Shown here: positions 27,011 through 36,769 of the stretch, piece by piece
Layout of the letters: every line of letters starts with the position of its first letter
Numbering within the stretch: position 1 is the first letter of the stretch
NCBI GenBank assembly: GCA_009841265.1
Contig: VXMB01000014.1
Coordinates: 1 to 64,000, forward strand
Direction: 5' to 3'
Length of the DNA: 64,000 nucleotides
Origin: Gemmatimonadota bacterium
GTDB lineage: Bacteria; JAAXHH01
Notes under the pieces: generated by a model
Seen by the model: only the letters and a program-made list of their open reading frames with translations
The model's database searches: none
What the model was told of the DNA's origin: nothing
Translations under genes and position numbers: made by a program

Positions 27011-28534
27011 ATGAGCAAGTTCATTCAGACAAGGGAAACCACATGGGTCCGGCCGGGAACATGGCTGGCGTTTTGCATCCTGTGTCTTTCACTCATCGGG
27101 ACCGGACCGGCCGTCGCGCAGACGACCACCGATCCGCTGGCCGGGACGGAAGCAACGGGCGCTGACGCAGATCCGGGCGCGGCAGCGGCCCCGTCCACCC
27201 CACAGGACGCACCGCCGGACACCTCCCTGACGCTTGAGCAACGCCAGCAGGCCGCAGTGCAGCAGTTTCTGACCACCGTCGCCCTCACGAAGAACAACCT
27301 CGGCGCCGTGTATTTCGAACAAGGACATTACGACAGCGCCCAGGTTCATCTCGAACACGCCCTGGAGATCGCGCCGGGTTTCGCAGCCGCCTACCTCACG
27401 ATGGGGCTGGTACACCACGCCAGGGGGGATTCGGCCGCGGCGCTGGAAGCGTTCATGAGGACCGTCGAGGGCGATACGCTCAGCGTCGCGCGCATGAGCA
27501 CCGTACCCCCCGATACCGTCTATGCCTGGGCCCGTAGCCAGTACGACCGGATGATGGTGGGGATACCGAACCTGGCCGCGGCTCATACCGACATGGCGAT
27601 CGCGTACAACCAGGGCGGGTACCTCAACGAAGCGATCCATCACTACCGGCAGGCCATCGAAAACGATTCCTCCTACGTCGACGCCTATACGAATCTCGGC
27701 AAGGTCTATTCAGATACCGAGGAATACGAACAGTCGGCCGAGGCCTACGAGAAAGTGCTCACCCTGTCTCCCCCGGAGGACCAGCTGCCCAGGATCCATC
27801 TCAATCTCGGCGTCGCCTACATGGGCCTGGAGCGCATCGACGACGCGATCACGGAATGGAACCGGGCCGCCGTGCTCGCGCCGGACTATATGGACGCCTA
27901 CATGAACCTGGGGACCGCCTACCAGAACAAGAACATGCCGGACAGCACGCGGGCCGTCTGGGAGAGAGCCCTGGAGGTTGGAGGACAGTCGGTCGTGCCC
28001 CGCGTGGCGCTGGCCCGCCTGTCCTTTGCGGAAGGCCGTCTTGACGATGCCCTGCGTTATTACGGTGAGATACTGGATCTGGGCGCGAGAGACCCGCGCA
28101 TTTCCGCGGAAATCGCCCTGGTACACGAGCGGCGGGAAGACTTCGACCAGGCGATCACAAACTATGAACAGGCCCTCGAGCTCGTGCCGGAAAACGCGCA
28201 GCTGAAAGCCGCGTTGAGCCGGGTCAGGCGGATCGTGGAGGAGCGGGAGAAGGCCATCGAATCCAATAAGATCCGCGTCCGCCAGATCGTCGTCGCCACG
28301 CGGGAGGCCGCGGACGCCGTGATGAAACGGTTGACGGCCGGCGCCGATTTCGCCGAACTGGCGCGGGAAACCTCCATCGATTCGAGCCGGGACAGCGGGG
28401 GCGACCTCGGGTTCTTCGGTCCGGGCGAAATGATCCCGGAATTCGAGCAGGCCGCGATGGGCCTGGAGGTCGGCGAACTCAGCGGGGTCGTCCAGACCCC
28501 CATGGGCTTTCACATCATCATGCGGATCGAGTAA
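27011..28534 (+). CDS. Exported TPR protein with a C-terminal parvulin (PpiC) domain
   Basis: A 507-aa protein. A signal peptide (hydrophobic core at about residues 17-33, cleavage near AVAQ) precedes a Pro/Ala-rich linker. About eight tetratricopeptide repeats follow, for example AHTDMAIAYNQGGYLNEAIHHY and AYTNLGKVYSDTEEYEQSAEAY. The last ~90 residues form a parvulin domain: IRVRQIVVATREAADAVMKR, then DSGGDLGFFGPGEMIPEFEQAA and TPMGFHIIMRIE. It is probably a periplasmic prolyl-isomerase chaperone, with TPRs for partner binding. ATG 27011 has GGAGG about 10 bases upstream. The stop is directly followed by the trxB start. Confidence 0.9.
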   Translation: MSKFIQTRETTWVRPGTWLAFCILCLSLIGTGPAVAQTTTDPLAGTEATGADADPGAAAAPSTPQDAPPDTSLTLEQRQQAAVQQFLTTVALTKNNLGAVYFEQGHYDSAQVHLEHALEIAPGFAAAYLTMGLVHHARGDSAAALEAFMRTVEGDTLSVARMSTVPPDTVYAWARSQYDRMMVGIPNLAAAHTDMAIAYNQGGYLNEAIHHYRQAIENDSSYVDAYTNLGKVYSDTEEYEQSAEAYEKVLTLSPPEDQLPRIHLNLGVAYMGLERIDDAITEWNRAAVLAPDYMDAYMNLGTAYQNKNMPDSTRAVWERALEVGGQSVVPRVALARLSFAEGRLDDALRYYGEILDLGARDPRISAEIALVHERREDFDQAITNYEQALELVPENAQLKAALSRVRRIVEEREKAIESNKIRVRQIVVATREAADAVMKRLTAGADFAELARETSIDSSRDSGGDLGFFGPGEMIPEFEQAAMGLEVGELSGVVQTPMGFHIIMRIE

Positions 28535-29458
28535 ATGGAGCAGGTCGTCATCATCGGCGGGGGACCGGCGGGTTATACGGCGGCCCTTTACGCGGCCCGG
28601 GCGAACCTCTCCCCCGTCGTGCTGACGGGCAGCACGATCGGCGGGCAGCTGTCGCTCACCAGCGAGATCGAGAACTTCCCGGGATTTCCCGAGAGCCTGG
28701 GCGGCATGGATCTCATGGACCGTATGCGGCAGCAGGCCGAACGTTTCGGCGCCGAGATGAAGTACGAGGAAGTCACCTCCGTGGCGTTCGAACCGGGGGC
28801 GCACCGGATCACGACGGACCGGAACGAGTATACCGCGAAGGCCATAGTGATCAGTACCGGTTCGTCGCCCCGACTGCTCGGCGTGCCGGGCGAGGAAAGG
28901 TTCTTCGGGCGGGGCGTCTCCACCTGCGCGACCTGTGACGGCGCCTTCTACCGGGACCAGAAGGTCGCCGTGGTGGGCGGCGGCGACAGCGCCATGGAGG
29001 AAGGGCTCTTCCTGACACGGTTCGCGAGCCACGTCTGGATCATACACCGCCGCCACGAACTGAGGGCGAGCAGGATCATGCAGGAACGGGCCCTGAAACA
29101 TCCGAAGATCGCGTTCCAGTGGGGGTCCGTGGTCGACGAGGTGCTGGGTGACGAAACCACCGGCGTGACCGGCGTGCGCGTGCGGGAACTGGAATCGGAC
29201 CAGGTTCGGGAACTGGACGCCGAGGGCCTCTTCATCGCCATCGGCCACACGCCCAATACCGATCTCTTCAAAGACAAGCTCGAAGTGGACGAGCAGGGCT
29301 ACATCCTGACGGACCGGCGGCAGCACACCAGCGAGCCCGGCGTGTTCGCGGGCGGGGACGTGCAGGACCACGTTTACCGTCAGGCGGTCACCGCGGCGGG
29401 CACGGGATGCGCCGCCGCCATGGAAGCGGAGAAATACATCGCTGAGAACGCGGACTAG
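28535..29458 (+). CDS. trxB: Thioredoxin reductase
   Basis: A 307-aa flavoprotein. It has the FAD motif GGGPAGYTAALYAARA, the redox pair CATC (C131, C134), the NADPH motif GGGDSAMEEGLFL and the FAD-closing motif PGVFAGGDVQD. It transfers electrons from NADPH to thioredoxin in the cytoplasm. ATG immediately follows the TPR-parvulin stop, so the two are coupled. It converges tail-to-tail with cysE, the stops overlapping by 4 bases. Confidence 0.95.
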   Translation: MEQVVIIGGGPAGYTAALYAARANLSPVVLTGSTIGGQLSLTSEIENFPGFPESLGGMDLMDRMRQQAERFGAEMKYEEVTSVAFEPGAHRITTDRNEYTAKAIVISTGSSPRLLGVPGEERFFGRGVSTCATCDGAFYRDQKVAVVGGGDSAMEEGLFLTRFASHVWIIHRRHELRASRIMQERALKHPKIAFQWGSVVDEVLGDETTGVTGVRVRELESDQVRELDAEGLFIAIGHTPNTDLFKDKLEVDEQGYILTDRRQHTSEPGVFAGGDVQDHVYRQAVTAAGTGCAAAMEAEKYIAENAD

Positions 29459-30438
29459 GCCGTTCGGGCGTCGTGCTTCACCACGTCCAGGTTCGGGTCG
29501 CCGATGGTAACTTTGGAATGGGGCGGCACCGGTTCCGTCAGCCAGACGCTGGCCCCGATGACCGAGTCGTGTCCGATCGTCGTTTCGCCGCCCAGGATCG
29601 TCGCCCCGGCGTAGATGACTACGTCGTCTTCGATGGTAGGGTGGCGCTTGCCGCCCTTGACGAGCCGCCCGCCGTCATCCTTCCTGAAACTCAGCGCGCC
29701 GAGCGTCACGCCCTGGTAGAGTTTCACATTGTTGCCGATCAGCGTCGTTTCCCCGATGACGACGCCCGTTCCGTGGTCGATGAAGAAACGGGTGCCGATG
29801 GTCGCGCCCGGGTGGATGTCGATGCCCGTGCGGCTGTGGGCGTGCTCGGACATGATCCGCGGGATGAGCGGCGTATTCCTCAAGTACAGTTCATGGGCGA
29901 TCCGGTAGGTGGAGATGGCTTCCACGCACGGGTAGCTGAGGATGATCTCGTCGTGGCTCTTCGCCGCGGGATCCCCGTCGTAGGCGGCTTCCACGTCGCT
30001 CATGAGCAGCTTCCGGATACCGGGAACGGCCTCCAGCAGTTCGAGTGCGATCCGGTCGGCTATTTCCTCGCAGGCCACGGGGTCCTTTCCCTTGCATTGC
30101 GCGTCGTGCATGAGGCTCCGGGTCACTTCCTCTCTCAGGCGGATGTAGATGGTGTCCACCAGTCCGTCCACGTAGAAGGCCACGTTCTTCGTCACGAGAG
30201 GTTCGGCGCCGAAGTAGCCGGGAAAGCAGAGCGCCAGCAGGTCCTTCAGGATGCCGTAGACCCGTTCCCGGGAAGGCAGGTTCTTGCCGTCGATACGGTT
30301 CAGGCCGCCGATCGCATCGTAGGATTGCACGATCCGGGAGGAAGTGGCGCCGATCTGACTGCGCGTTTCAGACATGGTCATGTTGATGTTCGGCACCAGC
30401 TTCTCTTCCGTGGTCTTATTGCGCCGGGATTGTTCCAT
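29455..30438 (-). CDS. cysE: Serine O-acetyltransferase
   Basis: A 327-aa enzyme with an N-terminal helical domain and a C-terminal left-handed beta-helix made of hexapeptides. Characteristic sequences are HPGATIGTRFFIDHGTGVVIGE, then KRHPTIEDDVVIYAGATILGG. It acetylates serine in cysteine synthesis. The N-terminal extension and the spacing resemble the EpsC/SAT type of Bacteroidetes-like bacteria. The start is placed at ATG 30438, which has GGAG 5 bases upstream; a longer reading from 30555 has no ribosome site. Confidence 0.92.
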   Translation of the reverse strand: MEQSRRNKTTEEKLVPNINMTMSETRSQIGATSSRIVQSYDAIGGLNRIDGKNLPSRERVYGILKDLLALCFPGYFGAEPLVTKNVAFYVDGLVDTIYIRLREEVTRSLMHDAQCKGKDPVACEEIADRIALELLEAVPGIRKLLMSDVEAAYDGDPAAKSHDEIILSYPCVEAISTYRIAHELYLRNTPLIPRIMSEHAHSRTGIDIHPGATIGTRFFIDHGTGVVIGETTLIGNNVKLYQGVTLGALSFRKDDGGRLVKGGKRHPTIEDDVVIYAGATILGGETTIGHDSVIGASVWLTEPVPPHSKVTIGDPNLDVVKHDARTA

Positions 30439-30692
30439 GGTGCTCCATAAAGGGTTCGCCTGCCGGTTTCCGAAGGTGTCGATGTATGCGCGGGGCCTGC
30501 TCTCCGTACCCTTGCGCGGCTGTCTGAATTTCGCGGAACCATCGCGGTAAGTCAAGCGGTTTCTGTCATTAACGGCTGCGCCGCGATCGTCCGGAAGCCG
30601 CTACAAACCAGTTGCCAGGGGAAGCGGTGCGACCTTATATTGCAGTAGTCTGGCGTCGTTTTCCAATCCCCTGCTCACCGCGCATTGGTCCT

Positions 30693-32570
30693 ATGTATAT
30701 CATTCAATCGATGGTCGTGCTTTTCCTCTTCGCAGGCCTGCTTTCACCCGCCTTGCCGGCCGGGGCCCAGTCCGCCGGCCGGCAAGGCGGGTACATGGAT
30801 ATCGACGACGTTAAGCCGGGCATGCGGGGATACGGCCTCACGGTCTTTCAGGATGCCCGGATCGACACCTTCGACGTCGAAGTGATCGGCGTCATCAAGA
30901 ACCAGTTCTACACGGATCACGACATCATCATGGTGGGGGTCTCGGGGCCCTATGTCGACGAAGCGGGCGTCATCGCGGGGATGAGCGGCAGCCCCGTGTA
31001 TATCGATGGAAAACTCGTCGGCGCGCTGGCGTACCGTTTCGGAGCGTTTCCGATGAAGCCCATCGGCGGCGTCACGCCGATAGGCCATATGCTGGACATT
31101 CGCGAGGCCGTGGAGAATGAAACAACGCCGGGAAGTAGCGCGCCCGATGGGATGCCGGGAGGAATGGGCGGCGGCCAGAACGATCTCGGTCCTTCAGGTC
31201 TCAATCCGTCCAATCTAGGTCCGTCCGGTCTCAAACCCATTGCCGTTCCGATGGTGTTTTCGGGATTCCATCCGACCACCGTATCCCTTTTCGAAGATGA
31301 ACTGCGCAAGCGTGGTCTCGTTCCGGTGGCGGGCGGCAGTGTGGCCGAAGCTTCCGGCGGGATGCCGGTCAGCGTGGACGGTGCTTCCGACGATGAAGCA
31401 GTCCCGGAACAGGAAGGCCCGGCGTCGACCGGCGGAACGTCCCTCCTGGAACCCGGTTCCGCCGTGAGCGCGCAGCTCATCCGGGGCGATTTCAATCTGT
31501 CGGGCACGGGTACGGTCACCTGGCGCGAGGAAGACGCCATACTGGCCTTCGGGCATCCCTTCCTGTGGACGGGCGCCCTGAACGTCCCCATGAACCGGGC
31601 GGAAATCATCACGGTCATCCCGGACCAGACCGGTTCCACCAAGATCAGCAGTGTGGCGGACGAAGTCGGTTCGGTCCTGTGGGACCACACGAACGGGATA
31701 TACGGCCAACTCGGCGATACGGCGCGCATGATCCCGGTGGAACTCTCCTATGACGATGCCGGCCGCGCGCCCCGGAACTACCGTTTCGACGTGATGATGG
31801 CGAACGGCTGGACGCCGTTTCTGGTGAACGTGGCCGTGTCGAATACAATCTTGACGAACGGCCGCAGCGCCGGCGAGCGAACCATAACGCTCGTCGGCCG
31901 GATCGCCCTGCGGGACCAACCGGACGTCTTCTTCGAAGATCAGTTTTCCGGCCGGGCGTCCCTGTCGGCGCTGGCCAGGGATGTGAACGGCGTGCTCAAT
32001 TTCGTCCTCGACAACCGGTTCATTACACCGATGATCGAGTCCCTCAGGATCGATATCCATTCGTCATACGAACGCAGTACGGCCGTCATCGAAGACGTCT
32101 GGTTCGGTTCGGAAACCGTCGAGCCGGGCGACACCCTCGAGGTCAGGGTATACCTCCGGCCCTACCGGGGCGACCGCGTGGTCAGGCGAATGGACGTGAC
32201 GATCCCGAAGACCATATCGGCCGGACCGGTACAGGTACTGGTCGGTTCGGCCCGTGCCGTCACCCGCCACGATCTGAATGCCGTGCCTCAGAGGTACAGG
32301 CCCACGGACGGTCCCCGGCTGATCGAACTGCTCAACAACCGCCGGACCGGAAACCGGGTATACCTGAAGATGTTCCAGGGCGGCGCGGGCGGCATGGTGA
32401 AGGGAAGAGAAATGCCCGGCCTGCCCCCGTCGGTCCTCGCCGTCATGGATTCGGAGCGGACCAAGGGCAGTTTCGTACCGATCCGCGAGAAAGTAGTTGC
32501 CGAAGAAACGATCCGCACGGACTACGTCGTCGCCGGGCAGAACTGGAGCCGGCTGACCGTGAATCGATAG
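30693..32570 (+). CDS. Exported S55 (SpoIVB-like) peptidase-family protein
   Basis: About 625 aa. A signal peptide (hydrophobic core FLFAGLLSPALPAGAQ) is followed by an S55-type domain. It opens with VKPGMRGYGLTVF and has the nucleophile motif GMSGSPVYIDGKLVGALAY (predicted Ser98 by analogy with trypsin-fold GDSGG) and GVTPIGHML. A low-complexity stretch rich in G, P, S, N and L follows (about 150-180), then a long C-terminal region without a family I recognise. SpoIVB-like proteins cleave regulators or act as periplasmic PDZ-less peptidases. The substrate is unknown. ATG 30693 is chosen for the signal peptide; the ribosome site is weak. Confidence 0.75.
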   Translation: MYIIQSMVVLFLFAGLLSPALPAGAQSAGRQGGYMDIDDVKPGMRGYGLTVFQDARIDTFDVEVIGVIKNQFYTDHDIIMVGVSGPYVDEAGVIAGMSGSPVYIDGKLVGALAYRFGAFPMKPIGGVTPIGHMLDIREAVENETTPGSSAPDGMPGGMGGGQNDLGPSGLNPSNLGPSGLKPIAVPMVFSGFHPTTVSLFEDELRKRGLVPVAGGSVAEASGGMPVSVDGASDDEAVPEQEGPASTGGTSLLEPGSAVSAQLIRGDFNLSGTGTVTWREEDAILAFGHPFLWTGALNVPMNRAEIITVIPDQTGSTKISSVADEVGSVLWDHTNGIYGQLGDTARMIPVELSYDDAGRAPRNYRFDVMMANGWTPFLVNVAVSNTILTNGRSAGERTITLVGRIALRDQPDVFFEDQFSGRASLSALARDVNGVLNFVLDNRFITPMIESLRIDIHSSYERSTAVIEDVWFGSETVEPGDTLEVRVYLRPYRGDRVVRRMDVTIPKTISAGPVQVLVGSARAVTRHDLNAVPQRYRPTDGPRLIELLNNRRTGNRVYLKMFQGGAGGMVKGREMPGLPPSVLAVMDSERTKGSFVPIREKVVAEETIRTDYVVAGQNWSRLTVNR

Positions 32571-32579
32571 GAGCGATAC

Positions 32580-34895
32580 TTGAGCAAGGTACCGGGGTGG
32601 CGAGTACTGTGCATGGCCGTGGTGTTTCTGCCGGCGGCGTACGGCGTCCTCGCGTCGACGCCGGTCATCTGGAAACAGGCCGGACAAGGGGATTTTATAA
32701 AAGGAGAAACCCGGGGCGTTTCCATCACCGGCAAGGGCCGCCTGACCCTGTCACCGGTCCTGGATCTCGTTTTCGAGAGCGACGAGCCGCTGATCTGGAG
32801 CCTCGCGGCCGATTCCAGGGGAAACCTGTACGTGGGTACGGGAAACGACGGCAAACTGTACCGTATAGATCCTTCGGGCCGGTCCGAGGTGTTTTTCGAT
32901 GCGGACGAGCTGGAAATCCGCAGCGTCGTGATCGATCGGAATGACCGGGTCTACGCGGCAACATTCCCTGATGGCCGGATCTACCGGATCGACCCGGACG
33001 GGACGCACGCGGTGTTTTTCGATCCCACGCAGGATGGCGGCATGAATGGCCCGGACGACGACCCGGGCAGCGGCCCGGACGGCGGCACGGGCAACGGCCC
33101 CAGCGGCGGCACGAACTACATCTGGTCGCTGGCGCTGGACGCCGGCGGCGGGCTCTACGCGGGAACGGGTGGGCAGGGAAGAATATATCGTATAGACGAA
33201 AACGGTGGGGCACACCTGCTGGCCGAACTGGAGGAGGCCCATGTGATGGCCCTGGCCGTGGATGGATCGGGCCGGCTCATCGCCGGGACCGAGCCGGGCG
33301 GAAGAGTCTACCGGATCGCAGGGATTTCGTCCGACGGCGCTATCTCGGTCCTTCATGATTCTCCCTACGGTGAAGTGAATACCCTCCTGGTGGGCGAAGA
33401 CGGCGCGATTTTCGCCGGCGCGCTGAGCGGACCGCGCCGGGGCGCCCGCGGCGGCCGGGCCGGAACGGCGGGCGCTTCCATGCCGCCGCCACCCACTGGC
33501 GCGCCCGATGATCCGGGCGGAGGTCCGATGCTTAACGCGGTTCAAGTGACCGCCGCGGCGGAGACCGCCGATCGGCCGTCCGCCGGTGGTTTCGCCACGG
33601 GAGGCAGCGTCGTCTTGAGGATCGATCCGGACGGCCGGGTTGAGGAGTGGTGGCGGTCCGGGACGGACGTAGGCCTGTCGCTGGCGATCCGCGGGGAAAA
33701 CGAACTGCTCATCGGCACAGGTTCGAGCGGCCGGCTATACAGCGTCCGCGAACGGGGCGTCGGCACGCTGCTGAACGAACTGCAGGAGTCGCAGATCACG
33801 GCGCTGGCGCCCGATGCATCGGACGGCGTCGTCGTGGCGACGAGCAATCGCGGCAACCTGTACCGTTTGCGTTCCACGCCCGTGCGGGAGGGCGAGTACG
33901 AGTCCGACGTCCGGGATACCCGGGGCATGGCGCGGTGGGGCCGTATCCGGTGGGAGAGCAAGCAGCCCCCCGGAACGGCGGTCCGCCTGTTCGCGCGGTC
34001 CGGTAATACGGATTCGCCGGACCAGACCTGGAGCGAGTGGACCGGACCCTATACCGATCCGGCAGGGGAAGCCCTGGCCTGCCCGCCCGCCCGTTACCTG
34101 CAGTGGAAGGCGGTCCTGGGCACGCAGAACGAAGAAACCCCCACCGTCTCGTCCGTTTCGGCCTCGTACCTGACGCGGAACAATCCGCCCAGGGTGCATG
34201 CGGTCACGGTGTACGAGCCGGGGGTCTACCTGCGGGACGCCACGACGGGCCAGGTCGCGCAGTCCGCACAAACCGATCTCCCCCCGGGCATCGCCGCGCA
34301 GGTCGGCGGCCGGGGCAACGGTCGCGGCCAGAGCGCATCGTCCGGGTCTCCCGCCTACCGGAAGGGCATGCGGGCGGTCGCGGTCCGAGCGATCGATCCC
34401 GACGGGGACGGACTGTCTTACGAGATCTATTTTCGGGGCGAAGCGGAAGAAACGTGGAAACTCCTGGAGTCGGAACGGCGAACTCCTTCCTATTCGTGGG
34501 ATTCCGAGACCTTTCCGGACGGCGAATACGTCCTCCGCGTTGTGGCCAGCGACGCCCCCTCCAATCCTCAGGACCAGGCCCTGGAAGCGGAACACTTGAG
34601 CGACCCCTTCCTTGTGGACAATACCGGTCCGCAGGTCACCCGGATCGACGTGACGGACAGCCTGCTGTCCTTCATGGTCCGGGACGGCGCAAGTCCCCTG
34701 TTCCGGGTCGAATACGCGATTGACGGAGGCGACTGGCGGGTGGTCCATCCCGAAGACGGCGTAACGGATTCGGAGACGGAGGCCTTCGAGATCGCCCTGG
34801 ACGGCCTGGAGACCGGAGAACATACCCTCGCCATTCGCGCCAGGGACACTTCCAATAACACGGGAACGGGGAAACGGGTCGTTACGATTCCCTGA
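32580..34895 (+). CDS. Exported beta-propeller-like protein with Ig-like C-terminus
   Basis: A 771-aa protein with a signal peptide (residues 8-26). At least five propeller-like repeats follow, carrying the YRID(P/E)xG phrase: LYRIDPSGRSEVFF, IYRIDPDGTHAVFF, IYRIDENGGAHLL and VLRIDPDGRVEEWW. Between them is a Gly/Pro/Asp-rich linker. The C-terminal ~300 residues look like beta-sandwich (Ig or fibronectin-like) domains. The function is not recognised; a binding or structural role at the cell surface is plausible. TTG 32580 has TAGGAG 6 bases upstream. It follows the S55 gene by 9 bases, so the two are an operon pair. Confidence 0.75.
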   Translation: MSKVPGWRVLCMAVVFLPAAYGVLASTPVIWKQAGQGDFIKGETRGVSITGKGRLTLSPVLDLVFESDEPLIWSLAADSRGNLYVGTGNDGKLYRIDPSGRSEVFFDADELEIRSVVIDRNDRVYAATFPDGRIYRIDPDGTHAVFFDPTQDGGMNGPDDDPGSGPDGGTGNGPSGGTNYIWSLALDAGGGLYAGTGGQGRIYRIDENGGAHLLAELEEAHVMALAVDGSGRLIAGTEPGGRVYRIAGISSDGAISVLHDSPYGEVNTLLVGEDGAIFAGALSGPRRGARGGRAGTAGASMPPPPTGAPDDPGGGPMLNAVQVTAAAETADRPSAGGFATGGSVVLRIDPDGRVEEWWRSGTDVGLSLAIRGENELLIGTGSSGRLYSVRERGVGTLLNELQESQITALAPDASDGVVVATSNRGNLYRLRSTPVREGEYESDVRDTRGMARWGRIRWESKQPPGTAVRLFARSGNTDSPDQTWSEWTGPYTDPAGEALACPPARYLQWKAVLGTQNEETPTVSSVSASYLTRNNPPRVHAVTVYEPGVYLRDATTGQVAQSAQTDLPPGIAAQVGGRGNGRGQSASSGSPAYRKGMRAVAVRAIDPDGDGLSYEIYFRGEAEETWKLLESERRTPSYSWDSETFPDGEYVLRVVASDAPSNPQDQALEAEHLSDPFLVDNTGPQVTRIDVTDSLLSFMVRDGASPLFRVEYAIDGGDWRVVHPEDGVTDSETEAFEIALDGLETGEHTLAIRARDTSNNTGTGKRVVTIP

Positions 34896-34905
34896 GGAGG
34901 CGAAG

Positions 34906-35655
34906 GTGTCGGGTCATTCCAAGTGGAGCACGATCAAGCGGAAGAAGGAGCAGAAAGACGCCGCCCGCGGGAAGATATTCACCCGGGTCATCAAGGAGAT
35001 CACTATTGCCGCGCGGCAGGGCGGCGGGTCGGTCACGGCCAATCCCCGGCTCCGGACGGCCGTACTCGCCGCCAGGGCGGAAAACGTGCCCCAGGCCAAC
35101 ATCGACCGGGCCATCGCGCGCGGCACGGGCGAACTGGATGGCGTGCATTACGAGGAACTGGTCTACGAGGGCTACGGTCCGGCCGGGGTGGCGCTGCTGG
35201 TGGAAGCAGTAACGGACAACAAGAACCGCACCACGTCCGAGATGCGCCATGCTTTCACCAAGAACGGCGGCAACATGGGTGAGGCGGGCTGCGTGGCCTG
35301 GATGTTCGACCAGAAGGGCACGATCGTGGTGGACAAGGACGGCGTCGACGAGGACGAGGTCATGATGGTCGCCCTCGACGCCGGCGCCGAAGACATCCAG
35401 GACGAGGGAGAGACCCTGGATGTGCTGACGGCCGTTTCCGATTTCGAGGCGGTCCGCGTCCAGCTCGAGGAGAGCGGCTTCGCCCCCCTGCGGGCGGAAA
35501 TCGGCCGCATCCCGAAGTCGACCGTGGCTGTCGCGGGTCAGGATGCGCAACAGCTTCTCCGGTTGATGGAGGTTCTGGAGGACCACGACGACGTCCAGCA
35601 TGTATACGCCAATTTCGACGTGGACGACAAGGTGCTGGAGGAAATGAACGGGTAG
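34906..35655 (+). CDS. yebC: YebC/PmpR-family protein
   Basis: A 249-aa protein opening SGHSKWSTIKRKKEQKDAARGKIF, the invariant start of the YebC family, followed by the GGxxTANPRLR and EGYGPAGVALLVEAVTDN motifs. The family acts as transcriptional regulator or as ribosome rescue factor at proline stretches. GTG 34906 has GAGGAGG 6 bases upstream. Position before ruvC is the classic conserved context. Confidence 0.95.
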   Translation: MSGHSKWSTIKRKKEQKDAARGKIFTRVIKEITIAARQGGGSVTANPRLRTAVLAARAENVPQANIDRAIARGTGELDGVHYEELVYEGYGPAGVALLVEAVTDNKNRTTSEMRHAFTKNGGNMGEAGCVAWMFDQKGTIVVDKDGVDEDEVMMVALDAGAEDIQDEGETLDVLTAVSDFEAVRVQLEESGFAPLRAEIGRIPKSTVAVAGQDAQQLLRLMEVLEDHDDVQHVYANFDVDDKVLEEMNG

Positions 35656-35664
35656 TGGGTATCC

Positions 35665-36183
35665 ATGATCATCCTCGGAATCGATCCGGGCAGCGTGATT
35701 ACGGGATACGGCGTGATCGAGGCCCGGGACAGGCAGTGCCGGCTGTTGGACCAGGGCGTGTTGCGTCCGGGATCGCGAAAAGACCTCCCGGACCGGCTCA
35801 AGGTCATTTACGACGGCCTGTGTGAGGTCATCGACCGGAACCACCCGGAACTGGTGGCCGTCGAGTCCACTTTCGGCGGCCGTTTCCCCAGGGCGGCCCT
35901 CGTACTGGGCCATGCCCGGGGCGTCGCCCTCCTGGCCGCGGCGAACCGGGGACTGCAGGTCTGGGAATACGCCCCACGCGAAGTGAAATCGGCCATCGTC
36001 CGCGCGGGGGGCGCATCGAAGCAGCAGGTACAGTACATGGTCAGCGCCATGCTGAACCTCGACCGGGGCCCCGGCCGGGAACCCCTGCCGGAGGACGCGT
36101 CGGACGCGCTGGCCGTCGCCATCTGCCACTATCACAGGGTAACCGGAGGGATCAAGGCCGTTGATCGCATTCGTCGAAGGTGA
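35665..36183 (+). CDS. ruvC: Holliday junction resolvase RuvC
   Basis: A 172-aa nuclease with the first catalytic Asp in IILGIDPGS and the acidic VAVESTFGG. The C-terminal HEAD-type acidic pair lies in PEDASDALAVAICHY. It cuts Holliday junctions together with RuvAB. It lies 9 bases after yebC, and its 3' end overlaps ruvA. Confidence 0.95.
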   Translation: MIILGIDPGSVITGYGVIEARDRQCRLLDQGVLRPGSRKDLPDRLKVIYDGLCEVIDRNHPELVAVESTFGGRFPRAALVLGHARGVALLAAANRGLQVWEYAPREVKSAIVRAGGASKQQVQYMVSAMLNLDRGPGREPLPEDASDALAVAICHYHRVTGGIKAVDRIRRR

Positions 36184-36769
36184 ACTGGTCGACAAGCAGC
36201 CCGACGCCATCACGGTGTCCGTCGGCGGGATCGGCCTGCAAATGTTCGTCCCCCTCTCCACGCTCGAGGCCCTGGGTCCCGCGCGCGCGCAAGTCCGCGT
36301 GGAAACGGTGCTGCATGCGCGGGAGGACGGCATGCAGCTCTACGGTTTCGCGACCGCGGAAGAAAAGCGCCTTTTCGAGGTGCTGATCACCCTGCCCGGC
36401 ATCGGTCCCGGCGTGGCCCTGAACATCCTCTCCGGCGCGACGGTCTCCGAGTTCACCGCGGCCATCATCAACGAAGACATCGGGAAACTGGTCTCGCTGC
36501 CCAAGATCGGCCGGAAGACCGCGCAGCGGCTGATCATGGAGTTGCGCGACAAGCTGGCTGCCATGGATACCGGCGGAGCGAAGGCGCTTCCCGTGGCGCC
36601 GGCGGGAGAGGCCCCCGAAGTGGACGACGCGATCACGGGCCTGGTGTCCCTGGGCCTCGATCATCCCGAAGCGCGCAGGCAGGTCATCCGCGTACTGTCC
36701 GAAAGCACGGAGACGCCCGTCGCGGAGGAAATCATCAGAACGGTGCTCAAAAATCAGAAAAGGCAATAG
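36161..36769 (+). CDS. ruvA: Holliday junction helicase subunit RuvA
   Basis: A 202-aa protein with the OB-fold N-terminus IAFVEGELVDKQPDAITVSVGG, the helix-hairpin-helix VLITLPGIGPGVALNIL and a second HhH LVSLPKIGRKTAQRLIMEL. The C-terminal RuvB-contact domain follows a linker. TTG 36161 is the start; it overlaps ruvC by 23 bases. Confidence 0.94.
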   Translation: MIAFVEGELVDKQPDAITVSVGGIGLQMFVPLSTLEALGPARAQVRVETVLHAREDGMQLYGFATAEEKRLFEVLITLPGIGPGVALNILSGATVSEFTAAIINEDIGKLVSLPKIGRKTAQRLIMELRDKLAAMDTGGAKALPVAPAGEAPEVDDAITGLVSLGLDHPEARRQVIRVLSESTETPVAEEIIRTVLKNQKRQ

